Source: an uncultured Collinsella sp. (GTDB taxonomy: Bacteria; Actinomycetota; Coriobacteriia; Coriobacteriales; Coriobacteriaceae). Taken from it: DNA of 64,000 nucleotides. The position numbers and the translations under genes are program-made. The first letter of the stretch is position 1. Each line of letters starts with the position of its first letter. Under the pieces are notes generated by a model. It saw only the letters and a list, made by a program, of their open reading frames with translations. It searched no databases and had not been told where the DNA came from. Positions 25,803 to 33,162 of this stretch are shown here, one piece after another. The stretch spans positions 1 to 64,000 of the forward strand of contig CAAEEB010000089.1 of the NCBI GenBank assembly GCA_900754745.1. The letters are read 5' to 3'.

Positions 25803-25890
25803 GAACGGTCCTTTGGGTGGACGGAATGGTCGTGACCTCGATTGTAGCGTCCCTGGGACGAGCGTGGCGATAACGAAATCAATTTGAATT

Positions 25891-25933
25891 AAACCGCAGG
25901 TAGAGGCCTAGGTTCGCATCTATGAACCTAGGC
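25891..25933. repeat. solitary GCAGGTAGA core and adjacent 10-bp hairpin
   Basis: AAACCGCAGGTAGAGGCC matches the core of the modular palindromes at 38066, 58077 and 58328. It overlaps a perfect hairpin GCCTAGGTTC (25906-25915)/GAACCTAGGC (25924-25933). It may be a remnant of that family. Confidence 0.45.
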
Positions 25934-25968
25934 GTACGGAGTCATTTGGCGCATCTTGGTGGTACAGG

Positions 25969-26003
25969 ACCACCACGAAGGGGACAGGCACCTTTGTGGT
26001 GGT
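25969..26003. repeat. CCACCAC/GGGGACAGGCA hairpin in the leader of the next gene
   Basis: ACCACCACGAAGG (25969-25981) pairs with CCTTTGTGGTGGT (25991-26003). There is no T-run, and the gene starts 27 bp later, so here the same sequence that ends transcription at 22936 sits in an mRNA leader. Confidence 0.7.
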
Positions 26004-26029
26004 ATGCCCCTACGACCAAGGAGGCCGTT

Positions 26030-28024
26030 ATGTACGGAAGCCACTTTGAAAAGCAAACCCAGCGCGAGCGTACCTGCTCGCTGGCTCACGGTACCTGGCG
26101 TTGTGTGGGTGCCAAAATCGCTTGCGCTGGCGCGTGCGCGCTTATGGTCGGCCAGTTGCTGCTGCCGAGCGTGGCGCTGGCGACGGAATGCGCCGATTCC
26201 GCCGCTGGGACGGACGAGGTTGCCGCGGCTCCGGTGACGCCGGCGGTTGCGGAGGATGCGGCTGCAACGACCGCACCAGCTGCTTCGACCGCGCCTGCAA
26301 CCGATGCTGCTCCGGCGGCGCAAGTCACCGTTGAGCCTCAGCAGACAATCCCAGCCGATGCCGTCAATGAGTCTAGCGGTGCTGCGCTCGCTGGGCAAAA
26401 CGCTTCTGGCGACGACGACGCCGCCATGCCAGCGAGCAACGCCATCATGCCCTGCGGTGTGACCGATGTTGTTGGCGGCAGCGACGTTAGGGTCAATACG
26501 ACCGTGGTTCCCCGCTACACGGACTGCGCGCTTCCGAGCAATGTCACACTCGAAAAGGGCCAGTCGTATACCTATGATTTTCCCGATGTTGAGGGCGGCA
26601 TGCCGGATGAGCCGCCCTGCGAACTTGTCGAAACCAAGTACTACCGGGCCGATGCTGTTTCGGGCACTCTGGCTGAAGTCCAGGACACATCTATGTCCGA
26701 TGTGACGGCTCACTTTGAGCCTGTTGGCGATCACATGAGGCTGACGCTGACCTTTACGGGTGGCGCGGCAGGCGGCTCGTATCGACTCGCGCGCAATGAG
26801 GCTCTCTATATTGGCACGGCACTGGAGTATACCGGAACTGACTATGAAGGCAGCTCGACTATCCTCAACGAAACCAGGTACGATTATTACCTCCGCTACG
26901 CCATCAATAGCGAAATTACGCTCGTTGCGTCAGAAAACGAAGCCCTCCATAACCTGGACGTCAACGACGTGAAGACCGACTACGCGCCCGGCGAGGCGCC
27001 GCGCGCGACCGCGACGATCCCCGCTGCCGATGCCGACAAGTACGAGATCGCCTACGAGTGCTGGGAGGAAATGGAGCTCAATATGGAATCCGGGGAGTCG
27101 GTACCCGTCGCCTTCTGGTATTCCGATCCCGCAGAGTACAAGCCGGGCATGAAGAAGATTGACCACTTCGAGGAGGGCAAGTTCTACATGTACTCCGTTG
27201 AGCTGAGGCTCAAGGGCGACAATACCGTGGCCGATGACTGCAATATGAACGTCAACGGTCATTGGGCGCACCACATCAAGACCGTCAACGGCGTCTTCGC
27301 CCCAAACGCTGACAATATGCTGTGCGAGCAGCCAATCGACGAATGGCGCGCCATCGACGTTATCGAGATTAATGGCGCCACGACCACCTTTAAGGCGGGC
27401 GACAGTCCGGTCTTTACGGCGGGCACTCCGGTGGATTCGAACTCCGTCCTTCAGTGTGAGTTCTGGACGGGGAGCGACGGCAGTGAGGTGAATTCCGTCG
27501 AGTTTTGGGACCAGCACATCACCAACCATATCGACGCGTTTAAGCCCGGTGTGACCTATCGTTACGGCCTGTACTTTAAGCCGGCGCGTGGCTTCTACTT
27601 TACGCCCAATACCAAGCTGAAGATCAATGGGGTTGAGTGTGGCTATCAGGTGGGCGAGGCAAGCGAGGTCGATCCCGAGAGCGGCTGGACCCTTACGCTA
27701 TGGCTGAACACCAACCTAACGTTTACGCCCGAGGCTACGCCCACGCCCGATCCGCAGCCCACGCCGGATCCCAAGCCGATGCCGCAGCCTGAGGTGAAGC
27801 CCGACGCGAAGCCCGAGACGAAACCGGAGACCAAGCCCGCTGCGACGCCGATCAAAACGACCGTCACGACCAAGACGGTTGAGAAGGCCACGCCGGCAAA
27901 GAAGTCCGACGCCGCCCTGGTTGCCACGGGCGACAACACTGCCATGACCGTCGTCGCCCTGGGCATCGCCGGAGCAACCGTTGCCGTCGCCGGTGCCGCC
28001 GCAACCAAGCGTCGCGAGCGCTAG
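26030..28024 (+). CDS. secreted, sortase-anchored surface protein of unknown function
   Basis: A 664-residue protein with a long Sec signal (about residues 1-50, hydrophobic core GACALMVGQLLLPSVALA). It continues with an Ala/Thr/Pro-rich region (50-130) and a central part of repeated beta-sandwich-like modules (about 150-565) without a recognised family. A Pro/Thr/Lys-rich wall spacer (PTPDPQPTPDPKPMPQPE onward), the sorting-type signal LVATGDN (about 630), a hydrophobic helix and KRRER end it. The ATG at 26030 is chosen because AAGGAGG at 26018-26024 is ideally placed and the protein then begins with the signal. The upstream in-frame extension to 25922 crosses a hairpin repeat. It is probably an adhesin or a structural wall protein; the 80-bp-repeat array follows it. 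Confidence 0.8.
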   Translation: MYGSHFEKQTQRERTCSLAHGTWRCVGAKIACAGACALMVGQLLLPSVALATECADSAAGTDEVAAAPVTPAVAEDAAATTAPAASTAPATDAAPAAQVTVEPQQTIPADAVNESSGAALAGQNASGDDDAAMPASNAIMPCGVTDVVGGSDVRVNTTVVPRYTDCALPSNVTLEKGQSYTYDFPDVEGGMPDEPPCELVETKYYRADAVSGTLAEVQDTSMSDVTAHFEPVGDHMRLTLTFTGGAAGGSYRLARNEALYIGTALEYTGTDYEGSSTILNETRYDYYLRYAINSEITLVASENEALHNLDVNDVKTDYAPGEAPRATATIPAADADKYEIAYECWEEMELNMESGESVPVAFWYSDPAEYKPGMKKIDHFEEGKFYMYSVELRLKGDNTVADDCNMNVNGHWAHHIKTVNGVFAPNADNMLCEQPIDEWRAIDVIEINGATTTFKAGDSPVFTAGTPVDSNSVLQCEFWTGSDGSEVNSVEFWDQHITNHIDAFKPGVTYRYGLYFKPARGFYFTPNTKLKINGVECGYQVGEASEVDPESGWTLTLWLNTNLTFTPEATPTPDPQPTPDPKPMPQPEVKPDAKPETKPETKPAATPIKTTVTTKTVEKATPAKKSDAALVATGDNTAMTVVALGIAGATVAVAGAAATKRRER

Positions 28025-28059
28025 GTTTTGGTGGCGGCCCTCGTCCTCCGCATCTAATA

Positions 28060-28357
28060 GTCTCGATCTGTAACAACTAGCCACCAAAAACGGCCCTAGA
28101 TGTTACAGATTTAGATGAACCGTCTGACTGCCAACCTAATGTCTCGATCTGTAACACCAAACGAGTAATTTGGGTTCCAGATGTTACAGATTGAGACAAG
28201 CTGGCGAGTGCCGGAACAACGTCTCGATCTGTAACACGTAGCGGGGTATTTGGCCTCTTACTGTTACAGATCGAGATGAACGGGCGGACGCTCGCGCAAT
28301 GTCTCGATCTGTAACATCTACGGGGATCAGCAGGGTCTACCTGTTACAGATCGAGAC
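28060..28357. repeat. array A of the 80-bp palindrome family (4 units)
   Basis: Units begin at 28060, 28141, 28221 and 28301 (spacing 81, 80, 80). Each has left arm GTCTCGATCTGTAACA, a 25-bp core, right arm TGTTACAGATYGAGAY, and 23-24-bp linkers. All four left arms are identical; the right arms differ at a few bases. The cores differ from those in arrays B and C. Confidence 0.92.
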
Positions 28358-28379
28358 AAACCGGTCGGCCGAGTCCAAA

Positions 28380-28414
28380 ACCACCACAAAGGCGTCTGTC
28401 CCCTTCGTGGTGGT
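28380..28414. repeat. CCACCAC-family hairpin
   Basis: ACCACCACAAAGG (28380-28392) pairs with CCTTCGTGGTGGT (28402-28414, one mismatch). GTCCCC in the loop shows it in inverse orientation compared with 22936. It abuts array A. Confidence 0.65.
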
Positions 28415-28430
28415 GGGGCGGTCGGCATAG

Positions 28431-28468
28431 AAAAAGTCCCCGTCGGGCGTGTGCTCGACGGGGACTTT
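28431..28468 (-). terminator. terminator of the nfnAB operon
   Basis: AAAGTCCCCGTCG (28433-28445) pairs perfectly with CGACGGGGACTTT (28456-28468). The T-run lies at 28431-28435 on the minus strand, 28 bp past the nfnB stop. Confidence 0.85.
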
Positions 28469-28496
28469 GCCGTTTGATGGCTAGCGCTGCGGGTGA

Positions 28497-29906
28497 TTAC
28501 TCGCCCAGCAGGCTCTTGGTGATGGAAGCGGCGGCCTTCTTGCCGGCGCCCATCGCCAGAATGACCGTAGCGGCACCGGTGACGATGTCGCCGCCGGCCC
28601 AAATGCGGGGATCGGTGGTCTGGCCGGTCTCCTCGTCGGCGACGATGTAGCCCCACTTGTTGAGCTCCATCTTGCCGCCGATCTTAGCAGCGAAGGGGTT
28701 GGCGTTGGTGCCGATAGCCGAGATCGCGACATCGCAGGGAATCTCCTCGATGGCGCCCTCGATGGCGACCGGACGACGACGGCCGGACTCGTCGGGCTCG
28801 CCGAGCTCCATCTTCTGGACCTTGACGGCGCACACGGAGCCGTCCTCGCCAGCGACAAACTCGAGCGGGGAGACGAGCGGCAGAACCTCGACGCCCTCGG
28901 CCTTAGCGTGGTGCAGCTCGGCGCGGCGGCAGGGCATCTCGTCCTCGGTACGACGGTAGGCGATGATGGCGTGCTCGGCGCCCAGACGCTTGGCGGTACG
29001 GACGGCGTCCATAGCCACGTTGCCGCCACCAAAGACGACGACGTTCTTGCCGTGCTTGGTGGGGGTGTCGTACTCGGGGAACTTGTTGGCCTTCATCAGG
29101 TTCACGCGGGTGAGGTACTCGTTGGCGAAGAAGACGTTGGGCAGGTTCTCGCCGGGGACGTTGAGGAACTTGGGCAGGCCGGCGCCGGTCGCCACGTAGA
29201 TGGCGTCGAAGCCCTGCTCGAACAGCTCCTCGGCCGTGGCCATGTTGCCCACGACGGAGTTGTACTCAAACTTGACACCCATGTCCTCCAGGCCGTCGAT
29301 CTCGCGCTTGACGACCGCCTTGGGCAGACGGAACTCGGGGATGCCGTAGACCAGCACGCCGCCGCCGGTGAAGAAGGCCTCGAAGACGGTGACGTCAAAG
29401 CCGTTACGGGCGAGCTCGCCGGCGCAAGTGATGCCGGACGGGCCGGAACCGACGACGGCGACCTTCTTGCCGTTCTTGGGAGCCATCTTGGGCGTGGAGG
29501 CGAGCTCGGGGCGGTCACCCAGGAAGCGCTCGAGCTGGCCGATGGCCACGGGCTCGGACTTCTTGCCACGGATGCACTTGCCCTCGCACTGGTTCTCCTG
29601 CGGGCAGACGCGGCCGCAGATGGCGGGAAGCATGGAGTCCTCGCGGATGGTATCGAGAGCGCCGCCAAAGTCCTTCTCGCGGATCTGCTCGATAAAGCGG
29701 GGGATGTTGATGTTGACGGGGCAGCCCTCAACACAGAACGGCTTCTTGCAGTTGAGGCAGCGCTCGGCCTCGGCCAGCGCCATCTCCTCGGTGAAGCCCT
29801 TGTCGACGGGGCGGAAGTCGCAGGCGCGCTCGGCGGCCGGCTCCTCGTTATCCGGGGTGCGGGGCGACTTCATATCGGCAACGAAACGACCGTTAACTAG
29901 TGGCAT
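28497..29906 (-). CDS. nfnB: NfnB, large subunit of electron-bifurcating ferredoxin:NADP oxidoreductase
   Basis: A 469-residue flavo-iron-sulphur protein, similar to the small subunit of glutamate synthase. With NfnA it couples NADH- and ferredoxin-dependent reduction of NADP. The N-terminal [4Fe-4S] ligands are in CLNCKKPFCVEGCPV and CGRVCPQENQCEGKC. Two Rossmann folds follow: VAVVGSGPSGITCAGELA (FAD) and VVVFGGGNVAMDAVRTAKRL (NADPH), and GGDIVTGAATVILAMGAGK closes the FAD site. The start codon lies inside the last codons of nfnA (10-bp overlap), so production is coupled. Length 469 is the usual size for NfnB/NfnL. The gltD assignment is less likely because the partner is an NfnA-type protein and no gltB is present. 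Confidence 0.92.
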   Translation of the reverse strand: MPLVNGRFVADMKSPRTPDNEEPAAERACDFRPVDKGFTEEMALAEAERCLNCKKPFCVEGCPVNINIPRFIEQIREKDFGGALDTIREDSMLPAICGRVCPQENQCEGKCIRGKKSEPVAIGQLERFLGDRPELASTPKMAPKNGKKVAVVGSGPSGITCAGELARNGFDVTVFEAFFTGGGVLVYGIPEFRLPKAVVKREIDGLEDMGVKFEYNSVVGNMATAEELFEQGFDAIYVATGAGLPKFLNVPGENLPNVFFANEYLTRVNLMKANKFPEYDTPTKHGKNVVVFGGGNVAMDAVRTAKRLGAEHAIIAYRRTEDEMPCRRAELHHAKAEGVEVLPLVSPLEFVAGEDGSVCAVKVQKMELGEPDESGRRRPVAIEGAIEEIPCDVAISAIGTNANPFAAKIGGKMELNKWGYIVADEETGQTTDPRIWAGGDIVTGAATVILAMGAGKKAAASITKSLLGE

Positions 29907-30736
29907 GCGCAGCTCTTTTCCTCATAGGCCTTGAGGGACTCGCCCTCTTCGGAACGGTAAGCGGCCTGGCGGGCACGAAGGTCATCCCAGTCGACCAGGG
30001 TGGCATCGAAGTCGGGGCCGTCGACGCAAGCGAACTTGGTCACGCCGCCCACCTCGACGCGGCAGCAGCCGCACATACCGGTGCCGTCAACCATGATGGG
30101 GTTGAGCGACGCGGTGATGGGGGTGTCGTACTTCTGGGCGGTGAGGGTCGAGAACTTCATCATCGGAACGGGGCCGACGCAGAAGACCTGGCTCACGGCC
30201 TTGTCCTGCAGCAGGCGCTCCAGCGGAGCGGTGACAACGCCCTGCTCGCCGTAGGAGCCGTCGTCAGTGGTGATATGGATGTGGTCCTCGTCGAGGAGCT
30301 CGCGGAACTGGTCCTCCATGAGCAGGAGGTCCTTGGTGCGGGCGCCCATGATGGCGTGAACTTCGTGACCGGTCTCGACCAGGTGCTTGGCGACCGGGAA
30401 GGCAATTGCCAGGCCGACGCCGCCGCCAATGACGGCGCAGGGGCCCTCGGCCATCTCGGTGGGAACGCCCAGCGGGCCCACGACGTCGCGCAGCGACTCG
30501 CCGGCCTCGTAGGTGGAAAGCATCTCGGTGGTCTTGCCGATCACCATGAAGATGAACTCGACCCAGCCCTCGTCACCGTTCCAACCAGCTAGGGTAAACG
30601 GGACGCGCTCGCCCGTCTCGTTGGCGCGAACCATGAGGAACTGTCCAGCGTGCGCATGCTTGGCGATTGCGGGCGCCTCGATGCGGAACTTGAACACCTT
30701 CTCCGAGAACTGCGTCTTCTCCAGGATCTTATACAT
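29897..30736 (-). CDS. nfnA: NfnA, small subunit of ferredoxin:NADP oxidoreductase
   Basis: A 279-residue ferredoxin-NADP reductase-type protein that binds FAD, NAD(H) and a [2Fe-2S] cluster. VPFTLAGWN lies in the FAD-binding barrel and CAVIGGGVGLAIAFPVAKHL in the nucleotide fold. The [2Fe-2S] Cys cluster is in MCGCCRVEVGGVTKFACVDG near the C-terminus. The tail KSCACH adds two Cys. In anaerobes Nfn interconverts reduced ferredoxin plus NADH with NADPH, which suits a cell with Ech hydrogenase. First gene of the pair, minus strand; the leader holds a large GGGACAGG inverted repeat. Confidence 0.92.
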   Translation of the reverse strand: MYKILEKTQFSEKVFKFRIEAPAIAKHAHAGQFLMVRANETGERVPFTLAGWNGDEGWVEFIFMVIGKTTEMLSTYEAGESLRDVVGPLGVPTEMAEGPCAVIGGGVGLAIAFPVAKHLVETGHEVHAIMGARTKDLLLMEDQFRELLDEDHIHITTDDGSYGEQGVVTAPLERLLQDKAVSQVFCVGPVPMMKFSTLTAQKYDTPITASLNPIMVDGTGMCGCCRVEVGGVTKFACVDGPDFDATLVDWDDLRARQAAYRSEEGESLKAYEEKSCACH

Positions 30737-30920
30737 AGAACCCCTCTCTTGTTAGGGCCGCCGAACCGTGCCTCCACGGAAATGGACGGTAGCCCGAGTA
30801 AAACCGTACGCGCACAGGCGTTGTGCAGACATACGGTGCAAATTATACCCTCATGGACATGCTGTTTACGTGTGTCTTCGGCGGTTGGGAAAAGGGTTTA
30901 TCCCGTCTGACCAACCAAAA

Positions 30921-31099
30921 AGGGACAGGTTTATTTTGGTCGGTTTTATCAGGCAAAACGGCAAAGGGGGCCGGCCTCGCGTTTGCGGTGAGGCCGGCCC
31001 CCTTTGGGGCGTTGCGTATGTATAGCGGCGGGTTGCTTATTGCGATGCGGCCGTTGCGGCGTTTTCGCAGATAAAACCTGCCAAAATAAACCTGTCCCT
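30921..31099. repeat. 179-bp inverted repeat with GGGACAGGTTTATTTTGG arms
   Basis: 30921-30949 pairs with 31071-31099 at 27 of 29 positions. The interior contains the strong hairpin at 30963-31005. The right arm is itself one side of a small hairpin at the pth stop. It spans most of the nfnA-pth gap. Confidence 0.8.
30963..31005 (-). terminator. strong GC hairpin, probable terminator after pth
   Basis: AAAGGGGGCCGGCCTC (30963-30978) pairs perfectly with 30990-31005 around an 11-nt loop. Reading on the minus strand, the stem ends in CCCCCTTT. It is placed between pth and nfnA. Confidence 0.65.
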
Positions 31100-31112
31100 A
31101 AATGGCAGGTTT
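31072..31112 (-). repeat. GGGACAGGTTTATTTTGG hairpin at the pth stop codon
   Basis: On the minus strand it begins with the pth stop codon (31113-31111), so TAAACCTGCCA pairs with TGGCAGGTTTTA, with AGGGACAGG between the arms. Same element and same position relative to the stop as at 12817-12859 for purF. Confidence 0.65.
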
Positions 31113-31740
31113 AGTGCTTGCCGTTGGCGGAGGCGGCGCCGTTGACGTGGTCGCGGGCATAGATCACGCCGTGCACGATGGCGAGACCCGCGGCATCGGC
31201 CGCGCGGGCACAGGTGTCCTGGAAATCCTCGGCCTCGCGGGCGCGCAGCTGCTTAAGTACGTAGTCGGCGACGGCCATCTTGCCGGGAGGGTTGCCGATG
31301 CCAGTGCGGATGCGGCTGAAGTCGCGGCTGCCCATCTTGTCGATGATGGAACGCAGGCCGTTGTGGCCGGCATGGCCGCCGCCGACCTTGACGCGCACGT
31401 CACCGGCGGGAATGTCGAGCTCGTCGTGAATTACGAGCAGCTCCTCGGCCTTGATCTTGTACTCGCGGCAGAGCTTGGAGATGGGGCCGCCCGAGGTATT
31501 CATGTACGACTGCGGCTTGACCAGCACTATCTGGCGCTTGCCGCCCTCTTCCTCGGGGTCGTTGATGTTGATGAGCGCGACCTCGGCGCCGGCCTGGTTT
31601 TTCCAGTACGTGACGCCGGCCTGACGGGCCAGCTCATCGATTGCCTTAAAGCCGGCGTTATGACGGGTCTCGGCATATTCTTCGCCAGGGTTGCCAAGCC
31701 CGGCAACCATGCGAATCTTAAGCGGCCGTGCAGCTGCCAT
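31111..31740 (-). CDS. pth: peptidyl-tRNA hydrolase
   Basis: A 209-residue cytosolic enzyme that frees tRNA from stalled peptidyl-tRNA. MVAGLGNPGEEYAETRHNAG carries the conserved Asn and catalytic His; QSYMNTSGGPI, HDELDIPAGDVRVK and GGHAGHNGLRSI follow the family in order. About ten extra N-terminal residues precede the conserved start. Start ATG 31740 has GGAGG just upstream. It is placed downstream of glmU and prs, an order common in Actinobacteria, though hairpins lie between the genes. Confidence 0.96.
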   Translation of the reverse strand: MAAARPLKIRMVAGLGNPGEEYAETRHNAGFKAIDELARQAGVTYWKNQAGAEVALININDPEEEGGKRQIVLVKPQSYMNTSGGPISKLCREYKIKAEELLVIHDELDIPAGDVRVKVGGGHAGHNGLRSIIDKMGSRDFSRIRTGIGNPPGKMAVADYVLKQLRAREAEDFQDTCARAADAAGLAIVHGVIYARDHVNGAASANGKH

Positions 31741-31855
31741 GTTTGTCCTCCGTTACGTAAAAAAGCTCAATCAACGACAAAGGCTACCACGCCCGCCGAA
31801 GGCGAGGAAAGGTTGCAGCAAAGTCATTTCAGAAAACAGCTGCCCCGAGACAGCA

Positions 31856-31960
31856 GGAAGCCCCGGACACGCCGGGAGGGGTTATCAAAGCGAACATCCC
31901 GCAGCCGCAAAGCGGCGAGGACGTTCGCGTGATAACCCCGCAGGCGTGTCCGGGGCTTCC
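31856..31960. repeat. 105-bp multi-stem palindrome between prs and pth
   Basis: The outer arms 31856-31873 and 31943-31960 (18 bp, perfect) continue with GGGGTTATC/GATAACCCC (31878-31886/31931-31939), GCGAAC/GTTCGC and an apical GCCGC/GCGGC. It could fold into one long rod in RNA or a cruciform in DNA. There is no T-run. Confidence 0.75.
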
Positions 31961-31983
31961 GGAGGGATGCGAGGGTCGAGCGA

Positions 31984-32970
31984 CTACAGCGCGAAGTCGC
32001 CGCCGACGAGCGTGGAGACGGGCTCCTCGTGGTAAACGGCGGAGATGGCCTGAGCGAACTCCTCGGCGACCGAGATGGTCTTGATTTTGCCGCCGACCTC
32101 GACGGGAATGGCGTCGGTGACGACGCACTCGACGATGGGGGCGTCGTTCAGGCGCTCGATGGCCGGGCCGGAGAAGATGCCGTGGGTGGCGCACACGTAG
32201 ATGTCGCCGGCGCCCATAGCCTTGAGCTCCTTGACGTTGGCGCACAGGGTGCCAGCGGTATCGATCATGTCGTCATTGATGATGCAGGTCTTGCCCTTGA
32301 TGTCACCGATGATGCCCATGACCTCGGCGGCGTTGTGGCGCGGACGGCCCTTGTGGGCGATGGCCAGGTCGCAGCCGAGCATGTCGGACAGCTTCTTGGC
32401 GGCCTTGGCGCGACCCACGTCGGGGGAGACGACAACCAGGTTGTCGGTGTCGAAGTGCATGTCGTTGTAGTACTGACCAAACAGCGGCAGAGCGGACAGG
32501 TGATTAACCGGGATATCGAAGAAGCCCTGGATCTGACCCTGGTGCAGGTCGAGGGTGATGATGCGGTTGACGCCGGCACGCTCGAGCAGGTTGGCGACGA
32601 GGCGGGCGGTGATGGGCTCACGCGGGCCGGCCTTGCGGTCCTGGCGGGCATAGCCGTAGTGGGTGATAACGGCGGTGATGGAGCGGGCGGATGCACGCTT
32701 GGCAGCGTCGGTGGCGATGAGCAGCTCCATGAGCATGTCGTTGACGTTACCGCCGGCCACGGACTGAATCAGGAAGACGTCGGCGCCGCGGACGGTCTCG
32801 TCGTAGCGGGCGTAAATCTCACCGTTGGCGAACTGCTTTAGCGTAAGGCCCGAAAGCTCGACCCCAAGGTACTCAGCGATCTTCTGAGCGAGGGGACGGT
32901 TGGAGGAACCGGAATACACGCGGATGGACTTGCGCATATTCTCCGACTTCTCGGGATCATTAATCGGCAT
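31984..32970 (-). CDS. prs: ribose-phosphate pyrophosphokinase (PRPP synthetase)
   Basis: A 328-residue enzyme that makes PRPP from ribose 5-phosphate and ATP; it supplies PurF and the other nucleotide and NAD routes. The Prs flexible loop and ATP region YGYARQDRKAGPREPITARL, the signature DLHQGQIQGFFDIPVNHL and the PRPP loop INDDMIDTAGTLCANV are present. The length matches the hexameric bacterial class. ATG 32970 has AGGAGAAGGG upstream. TACAAT on the minus strand near 33022-33027 may be its own -10, since a terminator separates it from glmU. Confidence 0.96.
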   Translation of the reverse strand: MPINDPEKSENMRKSIRVYSGSSNRPLAQKIAEYLGVELSGLTLKQFANGEIYARYDETVRGADVFLIQSVAGGNVNDMLMELLIATDAAKRASARSITAVITHYGYARQDRKAGPREPITARLVANLLERAGVNRIITLDLHQGQIQGFFDIPVNHLSALPLFGQYYNDMHFDTDNLVVVSPDVGRAKAAKKLSDMLGCDLAIAHKGRPRHNAAEVMGIIGDIKGKTCIINDDMIDTAGTLCANVKELKAMGAGDIYVCATHGIFSGPAIERLNDAPIVECVVTDAIPVEVGGKIKTISVAEEFAQAISAVYHEEPVSTLVGGDFAL

Positions 32971-33112
32971 TACCCTTCTCCTTTATACATCGAATGCCAT
33001 ATAGATGCCTTTTTGCATTGTAACCGTGCGGCGGGGTTAATCGGGTCTTGATAACGTCTTTACCGTCAACGGACACGAACCGACCACTCATCCGGTCGCG
33101 CAGGTCACGATA

Positions 33113-33147
33113 GAAAAAGGAGCCGTCCCCATGGAACAGCTCCTTTT
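33113..33147 (-). terminator. terminator after glmU
   Basis: AAAAGGAGC (33115-33123) pairs with GCTCCTTTT (33139-33147). On the minus strand it ends in a T-run. The loop holds a GTCCCC string. Confidence 0.7.
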
Positions 33148-33162
33148 GTGCTTGGTGAAACG

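Noticed and set aside
28497..29906. Glutamate synthase small subunit (gltD)
   Set aside because: The partner gene overlapping it encodes an NfnA-type ferredoxin-NADP reductase subunit, and no large glutamate synthase subunit is present.
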